Shown here: positions 1 through 9,358 of the stretch, piece after piece
How positions within the stretch are numbered: the stretch's first letter is position 1
Layout: every line of letters starts with the position of its first letter
NCBI RefSeq assembly: GCF_946480185.1
Contig: NZ_CAMLIG010000008.1
Span: 62,001 to 126,000 of the forward strand
Direction of reading: 5' to 3'
Length of the DNA: 64,000 nucleotides
Source: an uncultured Pedobacter sp.
Lineage (GTDB): Bacteria; Bacteroidota; Bacteroidia; Sphingobacteriales; Sphingobacteriaceae
Notes under the pieces: model-generated
What the model saw: the letters and a program-made list of their open reading frames with translations, nothing else
Databases searched by the model: none
What the model was told of the DNA's origin: nothing
Program-made: the position numbers and the translations under genes

Positions 1-1227
1 GCGGGCGCTAGTGCAGCTCCGGCAGGAGACGCAGCGGCTGGTGAAGCATTGTTTAAGGCTAATTGCGGTGCGTGTCACGCTTTAGACAAACGTGTTTTGG
101 GCCCAGCTTTGGCTGGTGTAACCGAAAAACAAAGTAAAGAATGGTTACACAAGTGGATTAAAAATTCTTCTGCATTTATTGCTACTGGCGATAAAGATGC
201 CGTAGCAATTTATAACGAATTTAACAAAGTTTCCATGCCGGCCTTCGCTCAGTTTAGCGATGGCGACATTGATAACATTTTAGCCTACATTAAGGAGGCG
301 GGCGCTAAAAAACCTGCTGCCGCTACGGGTGGTGCAACTGCTGGTGCGGCTGGTGCTGCTGCGGCAGATACTGGCGTAAGTAGCTTTATGATCATCGGCT
401 TAATTGCTGTAGTTTTAATCGCGTTTTTGGTAATTGTTGTTTTAAACAAGGTAATCGGAACTTTAGAGCGTTTATTGATCAAAAAGGAAGACGAAATTGT
501 TCCTGTTGGAGACGAAGATGCTGAAGTTGAAGAAAAAGAGAAATTTGTAGTTCTTAAGAAACTAATCAAAAACAAAAAATTCGTTTTCTTTGTGGTTTTC
601 GCACTTGCAATTGTGGTGAGCTCTTTTGGTTACATGGAATTATGGAATACTGGTGTTCAACAAGGTTACCAGCCAGTTCAGCCAATTAAATTCTCTCACC
701 AGTTACATGCAGGAACCAATCAGATTGAGTGTCAGTACTGTCACTCAGGTGCATGGAAATCTAAAAATGCAACTATTCCGTCTTTAAATATCTGTATGAA
801 CTGCCATAAATATGTACAGGCCACAGATAAATACAACGGTCAAATTTCTCCAGAAATCCAAAAAATTTATACTGCTTTGGATTACAATCCGGAAACTCAG
901 AAATACGGACCAAATACGCGTCCTATTCAGTGGGTTAGAATTCACAACCTTCCAGATTTGGCTTACTTTAATCACTCGCAACACGTAAAAGTTGCTGGTA
1001 TTAAATGTCAAAAATGTCACGGTCCAATTCAGGAAATGTCAGAAGTATACCAGTACTCTCCTTTAACCATGAAATGGTGTATCAACTGTCACAAAGCGAC
1101 AGAGGTAAATGCTAAAGGCAATGCTTATTATGATAAGGTAATTGCTGCGCATGATAAAATTAAAAAGGGAGAAAAAGTGACAGCTGCAGTGTTGGGCGGA
1201 ATTGAGTGTGGTAAATGTCATTATTAA
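1..1227 (+). CDS. actA: Alternative Complex III subunit A, multiheme cytochrome c (5' truncated)
   Basis: The reading frame is already open at base 1, so the gene starts outside the window. Six CxxCH heme motifs are visible: one (CGACH, bases 64-78) in an N-terminal monoheme cytochrome c domain, and five (CQYCH, CMNCH, CQKCH, CINCH, CGKCH) in the C-terminal part. The five match the pentaheme ActA module. An Ala/Gly-rich linker, a membrane helix (SFMIIGLIAVVLIAFLVI) and a second helix (FVFFVVFALAIVV) separate the two regions. ActA is the periplasmic electron-transfer subunit of the quinol:cytochrome c oxidoreductase ACIII. It is followed after 38 bases by actB. The extra monoheme domain on the same chain is visible directly; its role as an exit heme is inference. 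Confidence 0.93.
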   Translation, partial: AGASAAPAGDAAAGEALFKANCGACHALDKRVLGPALAGVTEKQSKEWLHKWIKNSSAFIATGDKDAVAIYNEFNKVSMPAFAQFSDGDIDNILAYIKEAGAKKPAAATGGATAGAAGAAAADTGVSSFMIIGLIAVVLIAFLVIVVLNKVIGTLERLLIKKEDEIVPVGDEDAEVEEKEKFVVLKKLIKNKKFVFFVVFALAIVVSSFGYMELWNTGVQQGYQPVQPIKFSHQLHAGTNQIECQYCHSGAWKSKNATIPSLNICMNCHKYVQATDKYNGQISPEIQKIYTALDYNPETQKYGPNTRPIQWVRIHNLPDLAYFNHSQHVKVAGIKCQKCHGPIQEMSEVYQYSPLTMKWCINCHKATEVNAKGNAYYDKVIAAHDKIKKGEKVTAAVLGGIECGKCHY

Positions 1228-1265
1228 TAATTAGCAATAAACAATTACAGTCTTATATAGCTTAA

Positions 1266-4200
1266 ATGGAAAGCACAAAGAAATATTGGAAAGGTTTAGA
1301 GGAAGTAAATAATACTCCTGAATTCGCTGAACACAGTAAAAACGAATTTGCCGAGCCGATTCCTGTAGAAGAACTATTAGAAGGAACAGCATTAACTGGT
1401 GTTACTCCTCGTAGAGATTTTTTAAAGGCCATGGGTTTTGGATTAGGAGCGGTAAGCTTGGCCGCATGTAACGTTGCCCCGGTTCAAAAATCTATTCCTT
1501 ACTTAATTAAACCAGAAGAAGTAACTCCTGGTGTTCCTAACTATTATGCATCCAGTTATAAAGGTGGAAGCATTTTAGTGAAAACAAGAGAAGGTCGCCC
1601 AATCAAAATAGAAGGAAATCCAACATGTTTAATTAACCAAGGAGGTTTAAATTCTCAAGCTCAGGCTTCAGTTTTAGATCTTTATGATATCTCAAAATTA
1701 AAGGGGCCTTTAAAAGGAGGTAACGATTCTTCTTGGGATGATATAGATACTTATGTTAAGCGTGAACTTGCTAAAGTACAAGCTTCTGGTAAAACTATTG
1801 CATTGGTTTCTTCAACCATCAACAGCCCTTCAACCAAAGCGGTTATTGCGGAGTTTACTGCGCAATACCCTACTACTAAACATGTAACACTTGATGCGAT
1901 TTCTTATTCGGGCATCATTAAAGCAAACGAAGCTACATTTGGCAAAGCTGTTTTACCTCAATATCGTTTTGATAAAGCAACCGTTATCGTAAGTTTTGGT
2001 GCAGATTTCTTAGGAAGCTGGATTTCGCCAGTTCAATTCACTAAGCAATATGTAGGCAATCGTAACATGGCATCCTTGAAACAAAAAAGAATGTCGAGAC
2101 ATATTCAATTCGAAACAGGATTGAGTATGACGGGTACTAACGCCGATTCAAGAGTTGCCATTAAGCCTTCTGAAGAAGGAGCTGCAATTTTGAGTTTATA
2201 TTCAGAATTAACAGGAACTCCAACAAGCGGAGCAAGTTTAAGCAATAACAAATCTGCAGATGCTGCAATTAAATTGGTAGCAAAAGAGTTGCTAGCTGCA
2301 AAAGGTTCAGCTCTAGTAATATCCGGTTCAAACAGTATCGCTACACAAACGGTAATTAATGCGATTAATAGTTTCTTAGGTAGCTACGGAACTACGATAG
2401 ATTTAGATAATCCTTCTTACCAGTTTGCTGGTAAAGACGAAGATTTCACTGCTCTTTTGGCTGATATGAATGCCGGAAAAGTTGGTGCTGTTTTGTTTTT
2501 AGATTCAAATCCTGCTTATAACCATCCTTTATCCAAAGATTTTGAAACGGCAATTAAGAAAGTAGATTTAACTATTTCTTTTGCTGATAGGCAAGATGAA
2601 ACTGCTTCTTTATGTAAGGTAGTTGTACCTAACCATAATTTTTTAGAGGCTTGGGGCGATGGAAACGCAGTTGAAGGTTATTATACTTTAGTACAACCAA
2701 CAATTAACCCAATTTACAACACACGTCAAGCGGAGTTGAGCTTGCTAATTTGGGCCAATTATCCAAATCAAGATTATTACGCTTTTGTTAGAAGCAACTG
2801 GGAGAAAACAGTTTTAGCAGCAACTGGCAAAAAGTGGGATGATGTTTTACAAGCTGGTTTTGTTTCATTACCCGCTAAAACAGGCGGAGTTTATGCTTTT
2901 AATGGTACCATAGATGCAAATGAAGTATTAAAGCAAGGAAAAGCTTTAGCAAAAGATATCGAATTACATATTTATCAATCTGTTGGAATAGGTTCCGGTG
3001 AGCAGGCTAATAATCCTTTATTACAAGAAACGCCAGATCCGGTATCAAAAGTAACTTGGGAAAACTATGCTGCCATTAACCCAAAATTTGCAGAGTCTTT
3101 AGGCTTAAAGCAATTTGATGTAGTTTCTATAAAAACAGATAAATACAGTGTTGAATTACCTGTTTTGCATCAGCCGGGACAAGCGCAAGGAACTATTTCA
3201 GTTGCGGTTGGATACGGTAGAACAAAGGCTGGTAAAGTAGCTGATGGCGTTGGACAAAACGTTTATCCATTCATCACTTATAATCAGGGTACTGCATATT
3301 TCGCAAATACGGTTACAGTAAGTAATACTGGCGGATATAATGAGTTAGCTTTAACGCAAACTCACCAAACTATTGAAGGAAGAAATATCATTCGTGAAGC
3401 TACTTTTGTAGAATACAAAAAAGACCCTGCCTTTGGTAGCGGTAACAATGACGAAAAACACGAGAAGTACGATTTATGGAATAAATTTGATAAGCCAGGA
3501 CACAACTGGGTAATGGCGATTGATTTGAACGCTTGTACTGGTTGTGGTGCTTGTATCGTTGCTTGTAGCACAGAGAATAACGTTCCTGTTGTAGGTAAAG
3601 ATGAAGTTCGCCGCCGTAGAGAAATGCATTGGATCCGTATCGATAGATATTATACTTTTAACGAAGACGGTCAAAAATTAACCAAAGAGGACGACATTGT
3701 TGAAATCCAAGGAACCATGGAAAATGTATCTGTTGTACATCAGCCAATGATGTGCCAACACTGTGACCATGCACCTTGTGAAACAGTTTGTCCGGTTTTA
3801 GCAACTGTACACTCTAGCGAAGGTATCAACCACATGGCTTACAACCGTTGTGTAGGTACAAGATATTGTGCAAATAACTGTCCATACAAAGTACGTCGTT
3901 TCAATTGGTTTAACTACTGGAATGATTCTCGTTTTGACAATTACTTAAATAATGAGTTTACACAATTGGTGTTAAATCCAGATGTTACCACACGTTTCCG
4001 TGGAGTAATGGAGAAATGCTCGATGTGTATCCAACGTATTCAAGCTGGTAAATTGCAGGCTAAGATCGAGAAAAGAGTTTTAAAAGATGGCGATGTTAAA
4101 GTTGCTTGCCAACAAACTTGTCCAGCTAACGCTATTGTATTTGGAGACGGAAATGATCCAGACTCAGAGGTGTCAAAAGCTTTGAAAAACGAAAGAACTT

Positions 4201-4283
4201 ACTACGTGTTAGAAGAGTTGAACGTACAACCAGGAGTTGGTTACATGACTAAAATTACTAACACAGGATCTCAAGAAGCTTAA
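1266..4283 (+). CDS. actB: Alternative Complex III subunit B, molybdopterin-oxidoreductase-like iron-sulfur protein
   Basis: A 1005-residue protein. Near residue 48 there is a Tat-like signal (TPRRDFLKAMGFG) followed by a hydrophobic stretch ending AAC. The N-terminal two thirds resemble the molybdopterin-binding chain of the CISM family, which in ActB carries no molybdenum cofactor (family knowledge). The C-terminal part holds four cysteine clusters: CTGCGACIVAC, CQHCDHAPCETVC, CVGTRYCANNC with CPYKVRRFNW, and CSMCIQ with CQQTCPANAIVFG. These fit three 4Fe-4S and one 3Fe-4S cluster. It lies in the act operon between the multiheme cytochrome and the NrfD-like subunit. The fused layout is typical of ActB, so the call is firm. 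Confidence 0.96.
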   Translation: MESTKKYWKGLEEVNNTPEFAEHSKNEFAEPIPVEELLEGTALTGVTPRRDFLKAMGFGLGAVSLAACNVAPVQKSIPYLIKPEEVTPGVPNYYASSYKGGSILVKTREGRPIKIEGNPTCLINQGGLNSQAQASVLDLYDISKLKGPLKGGNDSSWDDIDTYVKRELAKVQASGKTIALVSSTINSPSTKAVIAEFTAQYPTTKHVTLDAISYSGIIKANEATFGKAVLPQYRFDKATVIVSFGADFLGSWISPVQFTKQYVGNRNMASLKQKRMSRHIQFETGLSMTGTNADSRVAIKPSEEGAAILSLYSELTGTPTSGASLSNNKSADAAIKLVAKELLAAKGSALVISGSNSIATQTVINAINSFLGSYGTTIDLDNPSYQFAGKDEDFTALLADMNAGKVGAVLFLDSNPAYNHPLSKDFETAIKKVDLTISFADRQDETASLCKVVVPNHNFLEAWGDGNAVEGYYTLVQPTINPIYNTRQAELSLLIWANYPNQDYYAFVRSNWEKTVLAATGKKWDDVLQAGFVSLPAKTGGVYAFNGTIDANEVLKQGKALAKDIELHIYQSVGIGSGEQANNPLLQETPDPVSKVTWENYAAINPKFAESLGLKQFDVVSIKTDKYSVELPVLHQPGQAQGTISVAVGYGRTKAGKVADGVGQNVYPFITYNQGTAYFANTVTVSNTGGYNELALTQTHQTIEGRNIIREATFVEYKKDPAFGSGNNDEKHEKYDLWNKFDKPGHNWVMAIDLNACTGCGACIVACSTENNVPVVGKDEVRRRREMHWIRIDRYYTFNEDGQKLTKEDDIVEIQGTMENVSVVHQPMMCQHCDHAPCETVCPVLATVHSSEGINHMAYNRCVGTRYCANNCPYKVRRFNWFNYWNDSRFDNYLNNEFTQLVLNPDVTTRFRGVMEKCSMCIQRIQAGKLQAKIEKRVLKDGDVKVACQQTCPANAIVFGDGNDPDSEVSKALKNERTYYVLEELNVQPGVGYMTKITNTGSQEA

Positions 4284-4306
4284 TATTTAAAAATATAATT
4301 TAAGAT

Positions 4307-5779
4307 ATGTCATCACATCACGAATCAATATTAAGAGAACCCCTAATTACTGGTAAAAATATCACGTATACTAAAGTTACGGATGATGTTTTATGGCCAA
4401 TAGAAAACAAGCCTAACAAAGCTTGGTGGATCGGGTTTATCGTTGCATCTGCCGGAGCTTGTTTATGGTTATTTGCGGTTAGTTATACATTTTGGAATGG
4501 AATTGGAGCTTGGGGATTAAACAAGACAGTTGGCTGGGCTTGGGATATTACCGGTTTCGTTTGGTGGGTAGGTATTGGTCACGCCGGAACGTTGATTTCT
4601 GCTGTATTATTACTCTTCCGACAGAACTGGAGAAACTCCATTAACAGATCTGCGGAAGCGATGACCATCTTTGCCGTAATTTGTGCTGCAACTTATGTTG
4701 TCTCCCACATGGGGCGTCCTTGGTTAGCTTATTGGCCATTGCCACTTCCAAATCAATTTGGTTCTTTATGGGTTAACTTTAACTCTCCGTTAGTTTGGGA
4801 CGTTTTTGCAATCTCTACGTACTTCACAGTATCCTTAGTTTTTTGGTATGTTGGTTTGTTACCAGACATCGCGGCCATTAGAGATAGAGCAACGGGTTTA
4901 ACAAGAAGAATTTATTCTATCCTTTCTTTTGGATGGAATGGTTCCGTAAAAACTTGGCAACGTTTTGAAACTGTTTGTTTAATATTAGCAGGTATTGCAA
5001 CACCATTGGTACTTTCTGTACATACTATCGTATCTATGGACTTTGCAACCTCCTTAATTCCGGGATGGCATACAACTATTTTTCCTCCTTACTTTGTTGC
5101 TGGAGCAATTTTCTCTGGATTTGCCATGGTACAAACCTTATTATTGGTAACTAGAAAAGTATTAGGATTAGAGAATTACATTACAATGTTCCACATTGAG
5201 TCTATGAACAAAATCATTGTACTTACCGGTTCAATTGTAGGTGTAGCGTATTTATCAGAATTTTTTATCGCTTGGTATTCAGGTGTTGAATATGAGCAAT
5301 ACACTTTCTTAGGTCGTTTCATAGGTCCATATTGGTGGGCAGGCTGTATGATGTATGGCTGTAACGTACTGATGCCTCAGTTACTTTGGTTTAAAAAGGT
5401 TAGAACAAACATTGCAATATCTTGGTGCTTATCAATTGTGGTGAACATTGGTATGTGGTTCGAGCGTTTTGTAATTATCGTGAACTCTTTACACAGAGAT
5501 TATTTGCCATCAAGTTGGGCGATGTTTTACCCTACTTGGATAGATATATCTGTATTTGTTGGATCTATCGGATTATTCTTTACCCTTTTCCTATTGTTTA
5601 TCCGTGTATTGCCTTCAGTAGCAATGGCAGAGGTAAGATTACTAGTGAAAACTGCTTCAGAAGATTCGAAAAGGAAATTGATTGCAGAAGGAAAAGTGAA
5701 GCAAGAAGAAGCTGATTATTATATCGATTCTTTAGGTGCATACGATAGTGTTGAACAAGCTGACTACGTAAAAATTTAA
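4307..5779 (+). CDS. actC: Alternative Complex III subunit C, NrfD-like integral membrane quinol subunit
   Basis: A 490-residue polytopic membrane protein with about ten hydrophobic helices, e.g. WWIGFIVASAGACLWLFAVSY and GHAGTLISAVLLLF. The GxGHAGTLIS segment is typical of ACIII NrfD/PsrC-like subunits. ActC binds quinol and probably helps move protons. It sits 23 bases after actB and 2 bases before actD, in the canonical act order. The C-terminal tail after the last helix is charged and cytoplasmic-like. Confidence 0.95.
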   Translation: MSSHHESILREPLITGKNITYTKVTDDVLWPIENKPNKAWWIGFIVASAGACLWLFAVSYTFWNGIGAWGLNKTVGWAWDITGFVWWVGIGHAGTLISAVLLLFRQNWRNSINRSAEAMTIFAVICAATYVVSHMGRPWLAYWPLPLPNQFGSLWVNFNSPLVWDVFAISTYFTVSLVFWYVGLLPDIAAIRDRATGLTRRIYSILSFGWNGSVKTWQRFETVCLILAGIATPLVLSVHTIVSMDFATSLIPGWHTTIFPPYFVAGAIFSGFAMVQTLLLVTRKVLGLENYITMFHIESMNKIIVLTGSIVGVAYLSEFFIAWYSGVEYEQYTFLGRFIGPYWWAGCMMYGCNVLMPQLLWFKKVRTNIAISWCLSIVVNIGMWFERFVIIVNSLHRDYLPSSWAMFYPTWIDISVFVGSIGLFFTLFLLFIRVLPSVAMAEVRLLVKTASEDSKRKLIAEGKVKQEEADYYIDSLGAYDSVEQADYVKI

Positions 5780-5781
5780 AC

Positions 5782-6318
5782 ATGAGCAAAATAAAATATA
5801 TTTTAGGTCTATTTGACGATCCTGATCAGATGATGCATGGGATTGATAAGCTACAGGAGAACAAAATTGGTATTTACGATGTTTTTACTCCGATGCCTAT
5901 TCACGGGATTGAAGATAAACTAGGCATAAAAAGAAGCCGTTTAGGTATTGTAGCTTTCTGCTGTGGAATTACGGGAACGGCTACAGCTTTAGGTTTTATG
6001 TACTATACAATGGCTTATGATTGGCCAATGAACATTGGTGGTAAGCCAAACTTTGCATTGCCAAACTTTATACCAATTACCTTTGAGTTAACGGTTCTTT
6101 TTTGCGCATTAGGAATGGTAAACATTTTCTTTATGAGGAATCATTTATTCCCAGGAAGAGCACCACGAGTAATGGAATTTAGAGCAACCACCGATAGATT
6201 TGTAATTGCTATTGATGCAAGTACAATTACAGATAGCGCTCAGGTTGATAGTTTATTAAAAGAAGCTGGTGCAGTAGAAATTAAGCACAACGATAGAAAA
6301 TATCTAAGTTATGAATAA
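5782..6318 (+). CDS. actD: Alternative Complex III subunit D (DUF3341)
   Basis: A 178-residue protein with the ActD/DUF3341 layout: a soluble N-terminal part starting YILGLFDDPDQMMHGIDKL, two transmembrane helices (VAFCCGITGTATALGFMYYT and ITFELTVLFCALGMVNIFF), then a cytoplasmic tail. ActD is a structural membrane subunit of ACIII. It begins 2 bases after actC, and its last 8 bases overlap the start of actE, so translational coupling is likely. Confidence 0.93.
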   Translation: MSKIKYILGLFDDPDQMMHGIDKLQENKIGIYDVFTPMPIHGIEDKLGIKRSRLGIVAFCCGITGTATALGFMYYTMAYDWPMNIGGKPNFALPNFIPITFELTVLFCALGMVNIFFMRNHLFPGRAPRVMEFRATTDRFVIAIDASTITDSAQVDSLLKEAGAVEIKHNDRKYLSYE

Positions 6319-6895
6319 GACAAGTATTTTTGGATTAGCATTTTTAGCAGTTTCGGTTGCTACAATATTCAGCTCATGCCATGATAAAAGGAGTAGAGGC
6401 TTAGAGTATGCGCCTAATATGTATTACCCTATAGCTTACAATCCTGATCAAAAGAACAAAAATTTTGAGAACGGAATGACAGCTCAGGTACCACCTGCCG
6501 GAACAACTCCAATTGGCTTTACTAGGTTTGATGAATTTCCTAATACCACAGAAGGTTATGAAGCTGCAAGCTTAGCTGTAAAAAATCCTCTTCCGGTTAC
6601 TAAGGAAAACATGGTAGAAGGGAAACAACTTTATGTCGCAATGTGTGGACCATGCCATGGTGATGGTACAGGTAATGGGCATATTGTAGAGTTGGGTAAA
6701 TTTCCAGCTCCTCCATCTTACTCTACCGGTAACTCATCAAGAGGAGGCGCAATGAAAGACTTAACTGATGGGAAAATTTACCATACCATTCAGTACGGTT
6801 TAAACTTAATGGGGTCTTATGCATCACAACTTTCTCCAGAAGAGAGGTGGAAAGTTGTCATGTATGTTCACCAATTACAAAAAGGACAACAATAA
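6311..6895 (+). CDS. actE: Alternative Complex III subunit E, monoheme cytochrome c lipoprotein
   Basis: A 194-residue protein with an N-terminal signal ending in a lipobox-like FSSC, so it is probably a lipid-anchored periplasmic cytochrome. One heme c site is present (CGPCHGDGTGNG), and a C-terminal Met in LNLMGSYASQL is a plausible sixth ligand. ActE belongs to ACIII and passes electrons towards the terminal oxidase. The start overlaps actD by 8 bases. Confidence 0.93.
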   Translation: MNKTSIFGLAFLAVSVATIFSSCHDKRSRGLEYAPNMYYPIAYNPDQKNKNFENGMTAQVPPAGTTPIGFTRFDEFPNTTEGYEAASLAVKNPLPVTKENMVEGKQLYVAMCGPCHGDGTGNGHIVELGKFPAPPSYSTGNSSRGGAMKDLTDGKIYHTIQYGLNLMGSYASQLSPEERWKVVMYVHQLQKGQQ

Positions 6896-6911
6896 TCGAT
6901 TAAATAAAAAT

Positions 6912-8117
6912 ATGGGAGCTCATCATCATTCATATAATTTTTCAGAGCAATTTAGTTTTAGCGGAAAAGCCAAAACATTTAGCTTAATAGGTATCGTTAT
7001 AGGTATTTTGGCCATCGCTTATGGCTTTTTAACCGGACATGCAGAGCGTACTTTCCTTAACTTGTTGTTAATGAGTTATTACTTTGCATGTGTTTGTGCA
7101 GCTGGACTATTCTTTTGTGCCATACAATATGTTGCACAAGCCGGTTGGTCAGCAAGTTTATTACGTGTACCTCAAGCATTTTCTAAAGTGTTACCACTTG
7201 CCAGTATAATCTTGGTAATTGTTATAGCTGCGGGTTTGTTCTCACACAATCTTTATAACAGCTGGAATCATGTTGCAGAAGGTGGCGGAGAGCATTTTAG
7301 TTCTTCAAAGTCTTTTTACTTGAGTCCGTTATTCTTTTTAGCAAGAATAATTGTGTTTTTAGGTGCTTACAGTATCTTTGGATTGTTGCTTTCTAAGCTT
7401 TCTGTAAATGAAGATATCCATGGCGGATTAAAAAGCTATGATAAAAGCATCAAATATTCAGTTATATTTTTGGTGATTTTTGGTTTCACTACTCCAGTTT
7501 GGGCGTTTGATACCATCATGTCATTAGAAGCGCATTGGTTCTCAACCATGTTTGGATGGTATAACTTTGCCGCAATGTGGGTATCTGGTATGGCTACAAT
7601 TAGTGTTGTGGTTATTATGCTTAAAAAATCAGGTTACATGCCATGGATAAAAGATAGTCATTTACATAATTTAGGTCTGTTTGTTTTTGCATTCTCTATT
7701 TTCTGGACTTATGTTTGGTTTGCTCAATTTTTATTGATTTATTATGCAAACATTCCAGAAGAAACTGTGTATTTCTTTAAGAGATGGGAAGGTTTTTATT
7801 TACCATTATTTTGGTTAAACCTAATCATTAACTTTATGGCGCCAGTTTTAGTCTTAATGTCTAGGGATGCAAAAAGAAAAACTAATATCTTGTTAGGAGT
7901 TTGTATCGTATTAATACTTGGACACTGGTTAGATTATTATATGATGATTATGCCAGGCACAATCGGCGAAGCTGCTGGTTTTGGTATTATTGAGATAGGC
8001 GTATTTTTAGGATTTGTTGGATTGTTTACCTTTTCTATACTAACATCATTAAGTAAAGCACCATTGGCACCTAAAAATCACCCATTTTTAGAAGAAAGCT
8101 TAAACCACCAGATTTAA
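6912..8117 (+). CDS. actF: Alternative Complex III subunit F, NrfD-like integral membrane subunit
   Basis: A 401-residue protein with about ten transmembrane helices, similar in layout to ActC. I place the start at the ATG of MGAHHHSYNFSEQF, 16 bases after actE. The open frame continues upstream, but only through actE coding sequence. The His-rich N-terminus followed by FSGKAKTFSLIGIVIG is usual for Bacteroidota ActF. It is the second NrfD/PsrC-type membrane subunit of ACIII. It ends 16 bases before the oxidase subunit II gene, so ACIII and oxidase are probably co-transcribed as a supercomplex operon. Confidence 0.93.
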   Translation: MGAHHHSYNFSEQFSFSGKAKTFSLIGIVIGILAIAYGFLTGHAERTFLNLLLMSYYFACVCAAGLFFCAIQYVAQAGWSASLLRVPQAFSKVLPLASIILVIVIAAGLFSHNLYNSWNHVAEGGGEHFSSSKSFYLSPLFFLARIIVFLGAYSIFGLLLSKLSVNEDIHGGLKSYDKSIKYSVIFLVIFGFTTPVWAFDTIMSLEAHWFSTMFGWYNFAAMWVSGMATISVVVIMLKKSGYMPWIKDSHLHNLGLFVFAFSIFWTYVWFAQFLLIYYANIPEETVYFFKRWEGFYLPLFWLNLIINFMAPVLVLMSRDAKRKTNILLGVCIVLILGHWLDYYMMIMPGTIGEAAGFGIIEIGVFLGFVGLFTFSILTSLSKAPLAPKNHPFLEESLNHQI

Positions 8118-8133
8118 AAACAAGAATCAATTG

Positions 8134-9336
8134 ATGATAATGGATATTAAAAGATTTTTTAATTTAAAAACTTTACTTGCATTAGGAGTGGTTATATCGC
8201 TTTCCTTTTCGCAAGTAATGGCTGCAGAAGAAGTAGCGAAGACAGCGGATGCTGTTTCTAAAAACGACGGACTTGGTAAAACAGTTGGTTACTATGTGCT
8301 TTTGTTTTTATTGCTATGCATGTTTATCGGAATTGTTGGGAAAATATTGAGCGTTTACGATTTAACCCGTAAAATTCAGGGCAATAGAAACGGCGTTAGA
8401 TGGGATAGAATTAATGGAATCCTTTTCGGGGTTACTTTAATTGTTGGAATGTATGGCGCTTATTGGTGCTACACCGTTCAAGGTGCGCAAATTTTGCCAG
8501 AAGCTGCATCAGAACATGGAGCTAAAATTGACTCTATGTTGAACATCACGTTAATTCTTACAACTATAGTTTTTGTTTTAACACATATAGCTTTATTCTC
8601 TTTTGCTTACTTATACAATTCAAGTAAAAAAAGAAAAGCCTACTACTATCCTCATAACAATACATTAGAGAAATACTGGACAGTTATACCTGCTATTGTT
8701 TTAACAATTTTAGTATTGATGGGATTTTTTACTTGGAGAGGAATTACAAATATCTCCAAAAATGACATGAAAAATGCAATTCAAATAGATGTAACAGCGC
8801 ATCAATTTGCTTGGGAAGTTAGGTATGCAGGAAATGACAATGTAAACGGAAGAAAAAACTTTAAGCTAATTGGAAGCCTTAACGGCTTAAATAGCTTAGG
8901 ACTTGATTTGTCTGATAAAGCTAATTACGACGATTTAAAAGTAAATGAAATTGTTTTACCTGTTAACAAATCAGTTCGTTTCACCTTAGGTTCTCAGGAT
9001 GTTATCCACAGTTTTTATATGCCTCACTTTAGAGTACAGATGAATTGCGTTCCAGGTATGGCCACTTATTTTCAATTTACGCCTACCAAAACTACAAAAG
9101 AGATGCAACAGGATATTGATGATCCAAAGTTTGAGTATTATCTGCTTTGTAATAAAATTTGTGGAGGTTCTCACTATAATATGCAATTTAAAGTCCGTGT
9201 AGTTTCAAACAGAGAATACGAAGATTGGATTAAACAACAGAAGCCAATGGTTACTGAAGAAATGAAAAAAGCGTATCAGTTAGCGATGAAAGACAACGTA
9301 ACTGCTACTAGTAGCAAAATTGCTTTAAATAATTAA
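8134..9336 (+). CDS. coxB: Cytochrome c oxidase subunit II (CuA subunit)
   Basis: About 400 residues. A cleavable signal-like N-terminus (ends QVMAAEE) and three further hydrophobic segments precede a periplasmic cupredoxin domain. The CuA site is complete: the upstream His in DVIHSFYMP and the motif CNKICGGSHYNM. No cytochrome c domain is fused at the C-terminus, so this is an aa3-type rather than caa3-type subunit II. ActE or a soluble cytochrome c presumably donates electrons. The first ATG (8134) is chosen; a second in-frame ATG lies at 8140. Confidence 0.94.
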   Translation: MIMDIKRFFNLKTLLALGVVISLSFSQVMAAEEVAKTADAVSKNDGLGKTVGYYVLLFLLLCMFIGIVGKILSVYDLTRKIQGNRNGVRWDRINGILFGVTLIVGMYGAYWCYTVQGAQILPEAASEHGAKIDSMLNITLILTTIVFVLTHIALFSFAYLYNSSKKRKAYYYPHNNTLEKYWTVIPAIVLTILVLMGFFTWRGITNISKNDMKNAIQIDVTAHQFAWEVRYAGNDNVNGRKNFKLIGSLNGLNSLGLDLSDKANYDDLKVNEIVLPVNKSVRFTLGSQDVIHSFYMPHFRVQMNCVPGMATYFQFTPTKTTKEMQQDIDDPKFEYYLLCNKICGGSHYNMQFKVRVVSNREYEDWIKQQKPMVTEEMKKAYQLAMKDNVTATSSKIALNN

Positions 9337-9358
9337 GATTAAAATACAGAAGGAGATT

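Noticed and set aside
9350..9355. Shine-Dalgarno-like AAGGAG before coxA
   Set aside because: It is only 3 bases from the ATG, too close for normal pairing, and most genes here lack such sites; probably chance.
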